Shown here one piece after another: positions 27,306 through 36,477 of a stretch of 64,000 nt of DNA. Location of the stretch: the NCBI RefSeq assembly GCF_014696825.1, contig NZ_JACJQU010000021.1, positions 17,747-81,746 on the forward strand. The letters are read 5' to 3'. The stretch comes from Anabaena sphaerica FACHB-251. GTDB taxonomy: Bacteria > Cyanobacteriota > Cyanobacteriia > Cyanobacteriales > Nostocaceae. Position numbers and translations under genes: made by a program. Numbering within the stretch: the stretch's first letter is position 1; each line of letters begins with the position of its first letter. The notes beneath the pieces were generated by a model, which saw nothing but the letters and a program-made list of their open reading frames with translations, ran no database searches and was not told the origin of the DNA.

Positions 27306-28190
27306 CTAATCAACCTTATACCTAGCTAATAATTCCTCACGGGAAAGATTAAGTAACAACTGAGTTCTTTCTGTGAGAGAAAGTTCCATCATCGGAGTCG
27401 CAATAGCAGATAACTCATCATCTAAATTACCAAAACGCACTGTTAGTAAACTCTCTATCATCAAACGCTGTCCGTCTTTTTGTCCTTCTTGTTTCCATTC
27501 TTCCCGTTGTTTCAGATATGCTGGTGATAAACTCATAATTAACTCCTTTACCTCTTCATCATTGACATCACTATTCAATTCTAAATTTTTTCGCCAAGAT
27601 GCGAAAATTTCCACCAGTCTGTTCCATTTATCATTCTTTTTTGAGAGTTGAACTACTTCGGTAATAGCTTCCGTTTGAGTTCTGCCTTTTCCTAGTACCC
27701 TTAACCATAGTGTATCCTCTGTCATGGGTAATTGGTTAATGGCAACAATGGCAGTTTTATAAGCTTTTGGGAGAAAATATACTCCTTTTTCCCAGTTATC
27801 TTTTGCTTTTCCTCCAAAACTGTTGAGGATTTTTTCAGAACAGGTTGGTGTTAAAATCCATAAACAAGGTAATTCTTCTTCAGATAAAGAACGTTTTTCT
27901 CTTTTCGCTTGTCTTAACAATTCACCTTGAACGCTATACAATTTTAACAAACAACTCCTAATTTCTATTTCATTAGGTGCATTACGGTAAGGTTCAAATA
28001 GACAGCTTGTAACCGCCATTTTTCCTAATAATCCTAACTCTGAATTTTCAGATTTTGTGGTTGGAATAAACCAAACATCAATTTATTGAACTTCGCTTTT
28101 TACATCTTTGCTAGTTGTGACATTACCTAGAGGTGTTAATATTTCCTCTAGATACTCTTTTGCTAGTTGGTCATGGGGTTGTCGTGTCAT
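27306..28190 (-). pseudogene. PD-(D/E)XK nuclease-like (DUF4351-type) gene with nonsense codon
   Basis: From an ATG at 28190 the minus strand encodes MTRQPHDQLAKEYLEEILTP and 15 more codons, then TAA at 28083-28085 (codon 36), then continues in the same frame as IDVWFIPTTKSENSELGLLGKM for 237 further residues. Reading the stop as Gln or Arg gives a standard 295-residue member of the cyanobacterial PD-(D/E)XK nuclease-like/transposase-related family, with the C-terminal LLTVRFGNLDDELSAI motif. A C-to-T change (CAA to TAA) explains the stop. The remaining 237-codon frame could still be translated from an internal ATG but lacks the N-terminal catalytic part. A C-terminal relic of a similar gene is at 40353-40691. 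Confidence 0.8.
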
Positions 28191-28530
28191 GAAATTGATT
28201 AAGATACTGGCATTTATTAAATTTATTAGTTTATATCTAGTTTAACTTAATATGGTTTGAATTGGTAGGAGGTTAGCAATTCTAAACCCCTACAAAAATT
28301 TATCTGTATCAGGATTTTCGTTAATTTGTATCACCCTAGTTATCAAAATGTTCAAACTTAAATTATCTAGTTTTGTTAATATTATTAATCATCATAAAGT
28401 TAAGTTGTTAATAAAGTTAAGTAATCTAAAAAAAACAAAGATTTAATCTTGACATCTCTCTAGAAAAGAGAATAAAATGTATTCAAACAAGAATATAAAA
28501 ATACCTGCTAAATATCTTGCAGGAGAAAAT
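28191..28530. other. AT-rich spacer, promoter region of the NfeD-flotillin pair
   Basis: No repeat family and no supported gene. An ATG at 28477 is in frame with the NfeD-like gene, but AGGAG five bases before the ATG at 28531 makes that the better start. Confidence 0.55.
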
Positions 28531-29196
28531 ATGCTGTTTAGTCCAGCTAACTTACCTTATTGGATTTTCCTAATCACGGGAATATTGCTTTTTTTGTTCA
28601 TGATTTTTATAGGAGGGGGAGAAGCAGAATTAGATGCTGATGCAGATTTAGATGTGGAAACTGACAGCGAAGTGAGCTTTGGAAACTTTCTCGGATGGGC
28701 AGGTATTGGTAAAGCTCCATTGTTGTTATTGTTGGCAACAGATTTAAGTCTGTGGGGTGTTATTGGTTGGATGTTCAATGTTTGGTTTGGTGGCATTGCT
28801 CAAAATCTAAAAGTTCCTTTCATCGAGATTATTATCTTGTTGGTTTCCCTATTTATAAGTTTATTTATAGGTAGATTGATAGCTGAACCAATTGGTAAAA
28901 TGTTTGCTGAATTTAGTGAAGATGCAAGTAGCGATCGCCTAGTAGGTTGCATTGGTACTGTTACTTCTGTCTATATTCCTACGGAAAATCTAGGCAAAAT
29001 TGGTCAGGTAGATATTCTCGATCCAAAAGGTAATTTTTTGACTATTAATGCTGTTATTCCAGATTGGGCAACTATCGCACCACAACGGGGAGAGAAAGTG
29101 ATAGTAATTGAAATTAAACAGCAACTTTATTTAGTGATTACTAAAGACAGTGTAGATGAAGAACATTGGTTAAATAGCTCAAACTCTAAAAATTAA
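28531..29196 (+). CDS. NfeD/YqiJ-like membrane protein with OB fold
   Basis: About 221 residues from ATG 28531, chosen because AGGAG precedes it by five bases; an in-frame ATG at 28477 would add 18 residues. N-terminal helix PYWIFLITGILLFLFMIFIG, then an acidic loop (EAELDADADLDVETDSEV), two further helices (APLLLLLATDLSLWGVIGWM, IIILLVSLFISLFIGRLIA), and a C-terminal OB-fold-like domain (VGCIGTVTSVYIPTE, GEKVIVIEI). This is the partner type that sits next to flotillins (YqiJ-YqiK, YuaF-YuaG). The flotillin gene follows 21 bases on. It probably stabilises membrane microdomains. Confidence 0.82.
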   Translation: MLFSPANLPYWIFLITGILLFLFMIFIGGGEAELDADADLDVETDSEVSFGNFLGWAGIGKAPLLLLLATDLSLWGVIGWMFNVWFGGIAQNLKVPFIEIIILLVSLFISLFIGRLIAEPIGKMFAEFSEDASSDRLVGCIGTVTSVYIPTENLGKIGQVDILDPKGNFLTINAVIPDWATIAPQRGEKVIVIEIKQQLYLVITKDSVDEEHWLNSSNSKN

Positions 29197-29217
29197 AGTT
29201 AGTTCAAGGAAAAGAAT

Positions 29218-31128
29218 ATGCTTTTTTGGCTGACATTTATCCAGGCTCTACCAACTGTTAATGTACCGGAAATATCATCATTTAAGGGACAATCAAAGCA
29301 GGAATATACAACATCAATTAATCCCGCATTTCCACTGACAACACAGCCGACTTTAGCCCAAATAAATGGGGGAATAGTATTTCCTGGGATTGTTGTTACT
29401 TTAGTTTTACTGCTGCTATTAAGCTTGTTTGCTTATACCAGAGTTTATGTAGTCACACCCAACAACGAAGCTTTTGTGAGGACGGGGGGACTATTTACTA
29501 AAAAGAAAGCGGTAATTCTCTATGGTGGTTGCATTGTTTTACCGGGATTTCATCAATTAACAAGAGTACCTTTGAGGGAAATTTCTATTGATGTAGAACG
29601 CACTGGAAAAATGGCTGTGCGTACCAAAGATTATCTGAGAGCAGATATCAGAGTTACTTTTTATGTATGTATTAATGCCTCAGAAGATGATGTTTTGACT
29701 GCTGCTGCCAGACTATCACAAAATGGTACAAAAATTAATCCTGAAGACATCAAAAATGCTTTAGAAAAAAGAGCAGATGACGCAATTAGAGCCGCAGCTA
29801 AAACCAAGGATTTAGCAGAAATTGATTCTGATAAATTGGGGTTTGCTCAGGAAGTTTTAAACTTGGTGGGTACAGATTTGAAGAAAGTGGGATTAACACT
29901 AAATAATATTGCCATTTCGGAAATATTAGAAAGTGTTACCTATGATCCTGATAATTTCTTTGATGCTCAAGGTGTACGTTTGCGAACGGAAATTATTCAA
30001 CGTTCAGTGCAACAAAAACGGGAAGTTGAATTATCAGCACAGGTGACAATTGAGCAGAAAGAATTGGATGCTCAAAAAAGATCATTGCAAATTGCCCAAG
30101 AGCAAGAAAGTGCTAAACTATCTCAAAAGCTGCAAGTAGAAGCACTAAAAGCACAGCGAGAAAGGGAAATTCAAGAGTCTAAAGATAGAGAAGCTGCAAC
30201 GGTACAACGTACCAAAATTTTGCAAGAAAAATCAGTGGAAGAGGAAGAAATTCGCAGAAAGTTATCCCTCCAACAAAGCCAAATTGAAGCTGATATTGCT
30301 TTAGAAGAACGGAATAAACAATTAAAAGTAGCGCAAGCATTGCAAAAACAAGAAGCAGAATTAGCAGAAATTATTCGTCAACAAAGTGTACAATCTGGAA
30401 AGTTGAAAGCACAAGTACAGATAGCTGAATCAGAAAGAGTCGCAAGATTAGCTCAAGAAGATGTGGCCATAGCAATTGCTAACAAAAAACGTGAAAGCTT
30501 TGTTGCACAAGCAGAACAAGCTAAAGCCGAAGAATCTGTAAAAACAGCCGGTGAAGTCGAAAAAGCTGAACGTACCAAACGCTTATCTATTATAGCCGCA
30601 GAAAGGGAAGCTCAAGAACGGAGTATCAGCGATCGCAACGTTGTCGAAATCGACGCTTTCCGTCGTCGTCGTCAAGCAGAAATTGCCCAAGAAGCAGCCG
30701 AATTAGAAGCAGAAGCAATTCGTACTCTCGCAGATGCTAACCGTGATAAAGCCTTAGCTGAAGCAGAAGGTATTCAAGCTAAAATTGCGGCCGAAAATAC
30801 TATTAGCAATGCTAACTTAAGTGCGAAAATTCTCACAACTATCTGGCCAGAATTAGCGGATAAACTACCAGAAATTGTCACTGCTTTAGCACCACAACCA
30901 GGAGTTTTAGGAGATACTCGCATTTATTCCTTCCCCGGTGCAAATGGTAGTAATGGCAGTCAAGATATTAACAAGTTGCTATTATCTACTAGCGGACTTT
31001 CCTTAATTAATACCTTGTTAGATGAAGGTAAATTAGGAGACTTAATTGGGCAAGTTAGTCAAATGGTGCGTAGTAATAACTCAGTCAGTCCACCCAGTCT
31101 GAATCACCAAGACAAAGAAAGTAATTAA
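29218..31128 (+). CDS. Flotillin/SPFH family protein (YqiK-like)
   Basis: A 636-residue scaffold protein of membrane microdomains. N-terminal hydrophobic region (about 55-75, GIVFPGIVVTLVLLLLLSLFAY) anchors it; the SPFH/band-7 domain covers about 80-290 (VVTPNNEAFVRTGG, LREISIDVERTGKMAVRTKDYL). Then comes a long Glu/Lys/Ala/Gln-rich coiled coil (about 290-560) as in flotillins, and a C-terminal segment with NANLSAKILTTIWPELADKLPEI and a Gly/Ser tail. It follows the NfeD-like gene in an operon. Length and order agree with YqiK/flotillin. It probably forms large cage-like oligomers; the cargo is unknown. Confidence 0.88.
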   Translation: MLFWLTFIQALPTVNVPEISSFKGQSKQEYTTSINPAFPLTTQPTLAQINGGIVFPGIVVTLVLLLLLSLFAYTRVYVVTPNNEAFVRTGGLFTKKKAVILYGGCIVLPGFHQLTRVPLREISIDVERTGKMAVRTKDYLRADIRVTFYVCINASEDDVLTAAARLSQNGTKINPEDIKNALEKRADDAIRAAAKTKDLAEIDSDKLGFAQEVLNLVGTDLKKVGLTLNNIAISEILESVTYDPDNFFDAQGVRLRTEIIQRSVQQKREVELSAQVTIEQKELDAQKRSLQIAQEQESAKLSQKLQVEALKAQREREIQESKDREAATVQRTKILQEKSVEEEEIRRKLSLQQSQIEADIALEERNKQLKVAQALQKQEAELAEIIRQQSVQSGKLKAQVQIAESERVARLAQEDVAIAIANKKRESFVAQAEQAKAEESVKTAGEVEKAERTKRLSIIAAEREAQERSISDRNVVEIDAFRRRRQAEIAQEAAELEAEAIRTLADANRDKALAEAEGIQAKIAAENTISNANLSAKILTTIWPELADKLPEIVTALAPQPGVLGDTRIYSFPGANGSNGSQDINKLLLSTSGLSLINTLLDEGKLGDLIGQVSQMVRSNNSVSPPSLNHQDKESN

Positions 31129-31186
31129 TAATTACTAATTCATAATTCGTAATCGAAATAAATTATGAATTATGAATTATGAATTT

Positions 31187-31483
31187 TCAAACAGTAGCTT
31201 TTTCTTGCACTAAAACGTAAGGTTCAACAATTAGAGCATTAAACCGCTTGGTGCGATCGCTATTCCATTCTCCTAACTGTTCTGGTGTGGGTTTGGCCAG
31301 CAACTGTTCATCAATCCAATTTTGGACAGAGGGCATATTATCACTAGCGATCGCTTCTCCCACATCCAGCAAATCTAACCCATCCGCTACCACAATGATC
31401 GCATCCCTTTGTGCATGGGGAATTAGCCAATCCCATTCCGCTTCATCCAAGTTTTCTTTTAAAGCATCTTTTAAATCTGACAT
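31187..31483 (-). CDS. DUF2288 family protein
   Basis: A 98-residue soluble protein: MSDLKDALKENLDEAEWDWL, then DAIIVVADGLDLLDVGEAIASD, QNWIDEQLLAKPT and FNALIVEPYVLVQE. This is the DUF2288 pattern, found mainly in cyanobacteria and proteobacteria, without assigned function. It is convergent with the flotillin gene across a 58-base gap containing ATTATGA repeats. The 171 bases between it and the upstream transporter gene are gene-free. Confidence 0.78.
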   Translation of the reverse strand: MSDLKDALKENLDEAEWDWLIPHAQRDAIIVVADGLDLLDVGEAIASDNMPSVQNWIDEQLLAKPTPEQLGEWNSDRTKRFNALIVEPYVLVQEKATV

Positions 31484-31654
31484 AATTCATCGATGATATT
31501 CTTATAATTTTCATTTTATATGATTTATCAACTTGAGTAAACTAATTCGTAATTCATATTCCAAAACCCTTCCAAATACCAATGGCACACACTAATTTTG
31601 AGCGCGGATACACAGATGCTTGAGTTCTTATCTCCCATCATCCATGACTAATGA

Positions 31655-32767
31655 CTAAATCTCTGATTTCATTTCTTCGATTTCTAACAAAGATACAATA
31701 ATACCTGTGATGGGAATAGATATAAAAATACCCAATAAACCAGCAATTCTAGCACCCAATAGTATAGCCAAAAAAACCACAACAGGATTAAGATTTAATG
31801 TACCTTGCATCACTCGTGGGGCAATTAAATTATCTTGAATTTGCTGGAGAATAATACACGTACCCAATACCTTGAATGCTAACCAGACATCCTGGGATAA
31901 AATGATTAAACTAACTATACTAATTCCTAAAGTTGCCCCAATACCAGGAATAATATCAATTAGACCCACTATAACTGCCAGTAGCAAAGCAAAAGGCACA
32001 TTTAATAATATAAAAACTAAAAACGTGGAAGTTGTGAGAAATAAAGTTAATAATAATTGCGCTCTAAAAAATCCTAAAAAATTACGTTTGATTACTTTAG
32101 TAACTCTACCGCGTTGCTTCTGGGGTATGATTTTGAGCATCAATTTCCACAGCTTTTCGCCATCAAGTAACATGAAGAAAGCCACAACGGCAATTAAGAT
32201 AAAAGTAATAAAATTAGTGAGTACTGCTTGTAAAATAGCCAAACTTGTAACTAGAGTTGATACAGCTTGATCGCGTATTTGTGTTTCAATAGCACTCAAG
32301 TCTATCTGAAGATTTCGGGATTGTAAAAATTTTTCTATTTGCTCTATTAAAGGTACTAAAGAATTTAAAAAAACTGTAATACTATCTACTAATTGTTGAC
32401 CCTGGGATAAAACTGCTAAACTTACAGTAATAGCTATACCTCCCAGAATAAATATGCTCACCAAGAAAACAACAATAACTGCTAACCCGTGAGGTAAAAA
32501 CCTTTGTAACCATTTGACAGGATAGCTAAGTAAAAAGGCCAAAATAGTAGCAAATGTGAAAATCACAATTACCAATTGAAAATAATCTAGCAGTTGTATA
32601 ATTACCCAACCACAAGCAATTAAAAGTAAAAATCGGACTAATGCTAAACTATTGAGACGCTGCAATAAATTTCTGGCTTCAAAGCCACTCGTATCAATTT
32701 TTGATTCTTGATTTTGGCTTGTCAAAATATTCACAAAATAAGCTTTTAGAAACTTTGTCTGTGGCAA
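31655..32767 (-). CDS. AI-2E family transporter (PerM-like)
   Basis: A 370-residue inner-membrane protein with about eight helices, including paired N-terminal helices (LVRFLLLIACGWVIIQLL, LVIVIFTFATILAFLLSY), a soluble stretch (EKFLQSRNLQIDLSAIE), and the conserved C-terminal part GLIDIIPGIGATLGI ... QIQDNLIAPRVMQGTLNLNPVVVFLAILLGARIAG that defines the family. The name comes from TqsA; substrates of most members are unknown (autoinducer, ions or others). The N-terminal about 35 residues precede the first conserved segment; a later start is possible. It is a single gene between unrelated neighbours. Confidence 0.85.
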   Translation of the reverse strand: MPQTKFLKAYFVNILTSQNQESKIDTSGFEARNLLQRLNSLALVRFLLLIACGWVIIQLLDYFQLVIVIFTFATILAFLLSYPVKWLQRFLPHGLAVIVVFLVSIFILGGIAITVSLAVLSQGQQLVDSITVFLNSLVPLIEQIEKFLQSRNLQIDLSAIETQIRDQAVSTLVTSLAILQAVLTNFITFILIAVVAFFMLLDGEKLWKLMLKIIPQKQRGRVTKVIKRNFLGFFRAQLLLTLFLTTSTFLVFILLNVPFALLLAVIVGLIDIIPGIGATLGISIVSLIILSQDVWLAFKVLGTCIILQQIQDNLIAPRVMQGTLNLNPVVVFLAILLGARIAGLLGIFISIPITGIIVSLLEIEEMKSEI

Positions 32768-33029
32768 TCATTTTCTCAATGGCTAATACCATTTCTATAA
32801 AGAAATGCGCCTAATGATTAACGTAAAGGTGGGCTTTGTCTATATAAACCCAGATTTATGTTATGTTCGCGTAGCGTGCTGTAGGCATGGGTAGAATTAT
32901 AGTGGTGAAGTTCAATCAAATATATACTATTACCGAATTGTTCGCTACATCCTTAAAGCATATTCCTTAGTAGATAAATTTTGTCGGCACTTTTACAATT
33001 TATGATCCAAAATCTAAACTTGCTATTAT

Positions 33030-33668
33030 CTATCGTCCTAAATCGTGCATTTCATTAATCACAGTCGCACATTTTTGTGTCATTGCTTCTAATTCTGGTT
33101 TACTAGTAGAAGTAGGAGCATCAATTAGTTTACCAATTCTGACAGTAATGGGAACTGCACGGGGAAGAGATGAACCTGGTTGTAAAATCTTGTCAGTACC
33201 CCATAAACTCACGGGTAAAAAAGGTACTTTGGCCTTAGCTGCTATTAGTGCTGCGCCTTTTTTGGGGTCAGTAATGCGACCGTCGGGGGTACGAGTACCT
33301 TCTAAAAATACACCCACAGCCCAACCATGATCAAGACATTCTAGAGCCGCACGAATAGCAGCACGGTCAGCACTACCCCGACTGACGGGATAAGCACCGT
33401 ATAGTTTAATAGCTTGTGCTAAAACTGGGACTTTAAACAATTCTTCCTTAGCCATATACGCGACTGGACGACGTACACAATTAGAAACAATTGGAGGGTC
33501 AAAGTAACTTGCATGATTGCTAACTACTAGCACTGGACTGGTTTGGGGGACATTTTCCACGCCATAAATCTTCACACGGAAATAAGTGTGAAGTATGGGA
33601 CTAACCACTGACCACTTGAAAGCCTGGTAAAGTGCCAAACTAATTAAAGGTTCGCGTTCTCTGGTCAC
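33030..33668 (-). CDS. plsC: 1-acyl-sn-glycerol-3-phosphate acyltransferase (PlsC family)
   Basis: A 212-residue membrane-associated acyltransferase that converts lysophosphatidate to phosphatidate. The catalytic HX4D motif is NHASYFD, the glycerol-3-phosphate-binding motif is FLEGTRT, followed by KKGAALIAAKAKVPFLPVSLWG. No additional domains. It lies on the same strand downstream of plsX-fabH-fabD but is separated from fabD by over 600 bases including the plus-strand DUF2795 gene, so it has its own transcript. It belongs functionally to the same phospholipid pathway as plsX. Confidence 0.9.
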   Translation of the reverse strand: MTREREPLISLALYQAFKWSVVSPILHTYFRVKIYGVENVPQTSPVLVVSNHASYFDPPIVSNCVRRPVAYMAKEELFKVPVLAQAIKLYGAYPVSRGSADRAAIRAALECLDHGWAVGVFLEGTRTPDGRITDPKKGAALIAAKAKVPFLPVSLWGTDKILQPGSSLPRAVPITVRIGKLIDAPTSTSKPELEAMTQKCATVINEMHDLGR

Positions 33669-33976
33669 GGAAGATAATTCAAATGAGACTAAAATTTAGC
33701 ATACAGTAGAAGTGGATTAAATCACTAATAAGGAATCAAAAGGGAACAGGGAAAGGGCAACAGGGAACAGGGCAAGCCCCATCATTAAAATTAGGGCATT
33801 TGAAACGGACGTATTTTTGAAGCACTAAGTGTCTTTCGACAAATGTTTTTACCTCTTTGCGCTATCACTTCAAGAAGAAAAATTTTGATATTTAAGATAC
33901 ATCCGCAGGTAGAGAATATTCACAGCGAACGCCAATAGCCTATATATTAAACCACCAATTATATAGAGGTTAGGTT
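33669..33976. repeat. Spacer with heptamer repeats and copy of the 15712 element
   Basis: Contains AGGGAACAGGG-type units (33740-33775) followed directly by the inverted copy (33778-33837) of the 59-base repeat at 15712-15770. No gene in the rest of the spacer. Confidence 0.7.
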
Positions 33977-34168
33977 ATGGCAGTATCTGCGATTGATATT
34001 TCCAGAAGTCTCAGTGGCATAGATTTTCCTGCAAATAAAGAGGATTTGGTCAGCCATGCCAGAGATAAAAATGCCAGCAAGGAGGTAATCGACGTTCTCC
34101 AACAAATGCCAGAGCGTGAATATGAAAACATGGCAGATGTGGAACACGAATTTGGTCAAGTTAGATAA
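33977..34168 (+). CDS. DUF2795 family protein
   Basis: A 63-residue protein matching the small DUF2795 family: DISRSLSGIDFPANKEDLVSHARDKNASKEVIDVLQQMPEREYENMADVEHEFG. Members have a winged-helix-like compact fold and are often abundant or stress-linked in cyanobacteria and actinobacteria, but a defined role is lacking. The ATG follows GAGGTTAGGTT, which offers a plausible AGG ribosome site. It is a single plus-strand gene between plsC and fabD, both on the minus strand. The 173 bases after its stop hold a palindromic element. Confidence 0.82.
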   Translation: MAVSAIDISRSLSGIDFPANKEDLVSHARDKNASKEVIDVLQQMPEREYENMADVEHEFGQVR

Positions 34169-34204
34169 TTTTGAATGTTTTTGTTTTCTTGTCTGTCTAC
34201 TTCA

Positions 34205-34297
34205 TTAGACATCGACCAAAATTAAATTTGCCTTTTTTAGAAACCTTGTGGAGACGTTCCATGGAACGTCTCTACATTATGCTTCACTAGATGTCTA
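34205..34297. repeat. Palindromic element around GAGACGTTCC/GGAACGTCTC
   Basis: A perfect 22-base palindrome at 34251-34272 (half site GAGACGTTCCA) is nested in outer inverted arms TAGACATC (about 34206) and GATGTCTA (about 34289). Related fragments are near 21216 and 37790. Confidence 0.7.
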
Positions 34298-34341
34298 TTG
34301 AATTATTTTTTGCTATTATTTCTCTTTTAATTGTGAATTAA

Positions 34342-35229
34342 TTAATCATCAACAGGTAACTCCCCAGTATTACGAATATTCTCCAACTTCAAGCCAGAGG
34401 CAGTACGTTTAATCAAACCAGTTAAAACGTTGCCAGGTCCAATTTCTACTACTTTCTCAATCCCATGTTCTGGTAATTGCAAAGCAATTTCTCGCCAACG
34501 CACTGAACCAGTCATTTGTTGAGTTAAACGCTGCTTTAAAATGTCTGCATCAACTTCAGGAACTGGATCTACATTTGATGCAACGGGAACAACAGCTGTT
34601 TGAAAAACTGTTGCATCTAAAATTTCTTGAAATTCCTGTGATGCTGCTGCCATTAAATGTGAGTGAAAAGCACCGGAAACTTTGAGAGGCACAGCACGTT
34701 TAGCTTTCACTTGGGACATTACAGCTTGTACACCTTCAGGAGTCCCCGAAATAACAACTTGTGCTGAACTGTTATCATTTGCTAACACGACATCCGGTGT
34801 TTCGGAAATCACTTGGTCTAATTGTTCCCGGTCAAAATTGAGTAATGCAGCCATCATCCCACCAGCAGCATTATCCATAATTTCTGCGCGGCGTTTGACT
34901 AAGTGTAAACCAGTAGACCAGTCAAAAACACCAGCAGCATAAAGAGCAATATATTCTCCTAAACTGTGACCGGCGACTAAATTTGGTTCTTGTCCCCGTT
35001 CCCGCAATAAATCAACGAGAATACTTTCTATCACATATAAACAGGGCTGTGTGTAAAGTGTGCGTGATAATCTTTCTTCGTCATTTTGACAAATTTCGCT
35101 CACAGACCAGCCCAAAATTGCCTCAGCTTGGTCGAATTTTGCTTTGGCAGATGGTATATCTAGTAGATCCATTCCCATGCCCAAGGCTTGCGAACCTTGT
35201 CCGGGAAACACCCATGCAGTTTTAGTCAT
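34342..35229 (-). CDS. fabD: Malonyl-CoA:ACP transacylase (FabD)
   Basis: Loads malonyl groups onto acyl carrier protein for fatty-acid elongation. The 295 residues begin with the hallmark AWVFPGQGSQALGMGMDL; the nucleophile is in GHSLGEY, and a second conserved region is VSGAFHSHLM with the catalytic His. The family length is typical. It is the third gene of plsX-fabH-fabD. The gap to fabH is about 90 bases and carries CCCCAGT heptamers. A membrane-free soluble enzyme. Confidence 0.96.
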   Translation of the reverse strand: MTKTAWVFPGQGSQALGMGMDLLDIPSAKAKFDQAEAILGWSVSEICQNDEERLSRTLYTQPCLYVIESILVDLLRERGQEPNLVAGHSLGEYIALYAAGVFDWSTGLHLVKRRAEIMDNAAGGMMAALLNFDREQLDQVISETPDVVLANDNSSAQVVISGTPEGVQAVMSQVKAKRAVPLKVSGAFHSHLMAAASQEFQEILDATVFQTAVVPVASNVDPVPEVDADILKQRLTQQMTGSVRWREIALQLPEHGIEKVVEIGPGNVLTGLIKRTASGLKLENIRNTGELPVDD

Positions 35230-35291
35230 TTGTCCTTAGTAATTAGTAATTAGTCATTGGTAATAGGGAAAAATACAATTTATTACCCAGC

Positions 35292-35319
35292 CCCCAGTCC
35301 CCAGTCCCCAGTCCCCAGT
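35292..35319. repeat. CCCCAGT heptamer array between fabD and fabH
   Basis: Four copies of CCCCAGT end three bases before the fabH stop codon. Confidence 0.9.
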
Positions 35320-35322
35320 AAC

Positions 35323-36339
35323 CTATCTTCCCCATTGAAAAATTGCTGCACCCCAGGTTAAGCCTGCGCCAAAGCCAGAGGTGGCAATGATATCATTAGG
35401 TTTGATTTTGCCTTGCCTTACTGCTTCATCTAATGCCAAGGGGATGGAAGCAGCGGAGGTGTTTCCATAATGAGCAACATTACTAATTACTTTATGTTCA
35501 GGAATATTTAAGCGTTCAGCCACGGAATTGATAATACGCTGATTTGCTTGATGTAAAATTAACCAATCTATTTTATCTACACTCAGATGAGCCTCAAATA
35601 AAGCTTTGTCTATGACTTCTGGCACTTTCTGAACGGCAAAGCGATAAACTTCTTTACCGTTCATGCTGATGGGTTGATAAGTGCCTGTAGGTACATGAAT
35701 ATTTGGTGTCACTTGTTGAGTAGTACCTTGATAAGCCAAGTTGAGATAATGGTTTTGAGTTCCATCGCTTTTTAGGGAAAATCCCAATAAGCGATCGCTC
35801 TTATTCGCTTGCAAAACCACTGCCCCAGCACCATCACCGAACAATACACAAGTGCGGCGATCTTGCCAATCTACCCAACGAGATAGGATATCTCCCCCGA
35901 TCAATAGTACATTTTGGTAAACACCTGTTCTGATATATTGGGCTGCTGTGACTAGTCCAAACACGAAACCAGAACAGGCGGCTGTTAAATCAAAGGCCAC
36001 TGCTTTGATTGCCCCTAATTCAGCTTGAACTCGACAAGCACTACCAAATAAGTCATCTGGGGTAGAAGTTGCCAGCAAAATTAAATCAATATCCTCTGCT
36101 TTAATTCCTGCTGCTGCAAGAGCCTGTTTACTAGCATCCGTTGCCAGTGTAGTCAATGATTCAGGCGGTAATGCTAACTGCCGTTGACTAATTCCTGTTC
36201 TTGTGGTAATCCACTCGTCTGAAGTCTCAACGAGTTCCGTTAGTAACTGGTTATCCAAGGGAGTTGCTGGTACTGCCGAGCCACTCCCTGTTATTGCTAT
36301 GCCATTGTTGAATAAATTCTGCACTCCTAATCTCCCCAT
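35323..36339 (-). CDS. fabH: 3-oxoacyl-ACP synthase III (FabH)
   Basis: Condenses acetyl-CoA with malonyl-ACP to start fatty-acid synthesis. 338 residues; catalytic triad: Cys in LTAACSGFVFGL, His in LILHQANQR, Asn in VISNVAHYGNTSAAS. The C-terminal GFGAGLTWGAAIFQW is complete. Start is doubtful: the ATG at 36339 directly abuts a TGTCAGT array that takes the place of the ribosome site. A GTG at 36324 (MQNLFNNGIAITG if used), preceded by AGGA, is a good alternative and gives a family-typical N-terminus. Lies between plsX and fabD on the same strand. Confidence 0.95.
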   Translation of the reverse strand: MGRLGVQNLFNNGIAITGSGSAVPATPLDNQLLTELVETSDEWITTRTGISQRQLALPPESLTTLATDASKQALAAAGIKAEDIDLILLATSTPDDLFGSACRVQAELGAIKAVAFDLTAACSGFVFGLVTAAQYIRTGVYQNVLLIGGDILSRWVDWQDRRTCVLFGDGAGAVVLQANKSDRLLGFSLKSDGTQNHYLNLAYQGTTQQVTPNIHVPTGTYQPISMNGKEVYRFAVQKVPEVIDKALFEAHLSVDKIDWLILHQANQRIINSVAERLNIPEHKVISNVAHYGNTSAASIPLALDEAVRQGKIKPNDIIATSGFGAGLTWGAAIFQWGR

Positions 36340-36340
36340 T

Positions 36341-36379
36341 TGTCAGTTGTCAGTTGTCAGTTGTCAGTTGTCAGTTGTC
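36341..36379. repeat. TGTCAGT heptamer array abutting fabH start
   Basis: Five and a half perfect copies of TGTCAGT occupy the positions from -2 to about -40 before the annotated fabH ATG. Confidence 0.92.
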
Positions 36380-36477
36380 TTTTATTCAGCAGAAATAACC
36401 AATAACTAGGTACTAATAATGACCGATGACTAATGACAAATGACGATGGCTATTCGCGTAGCGTTTCGGAGAGAAGG

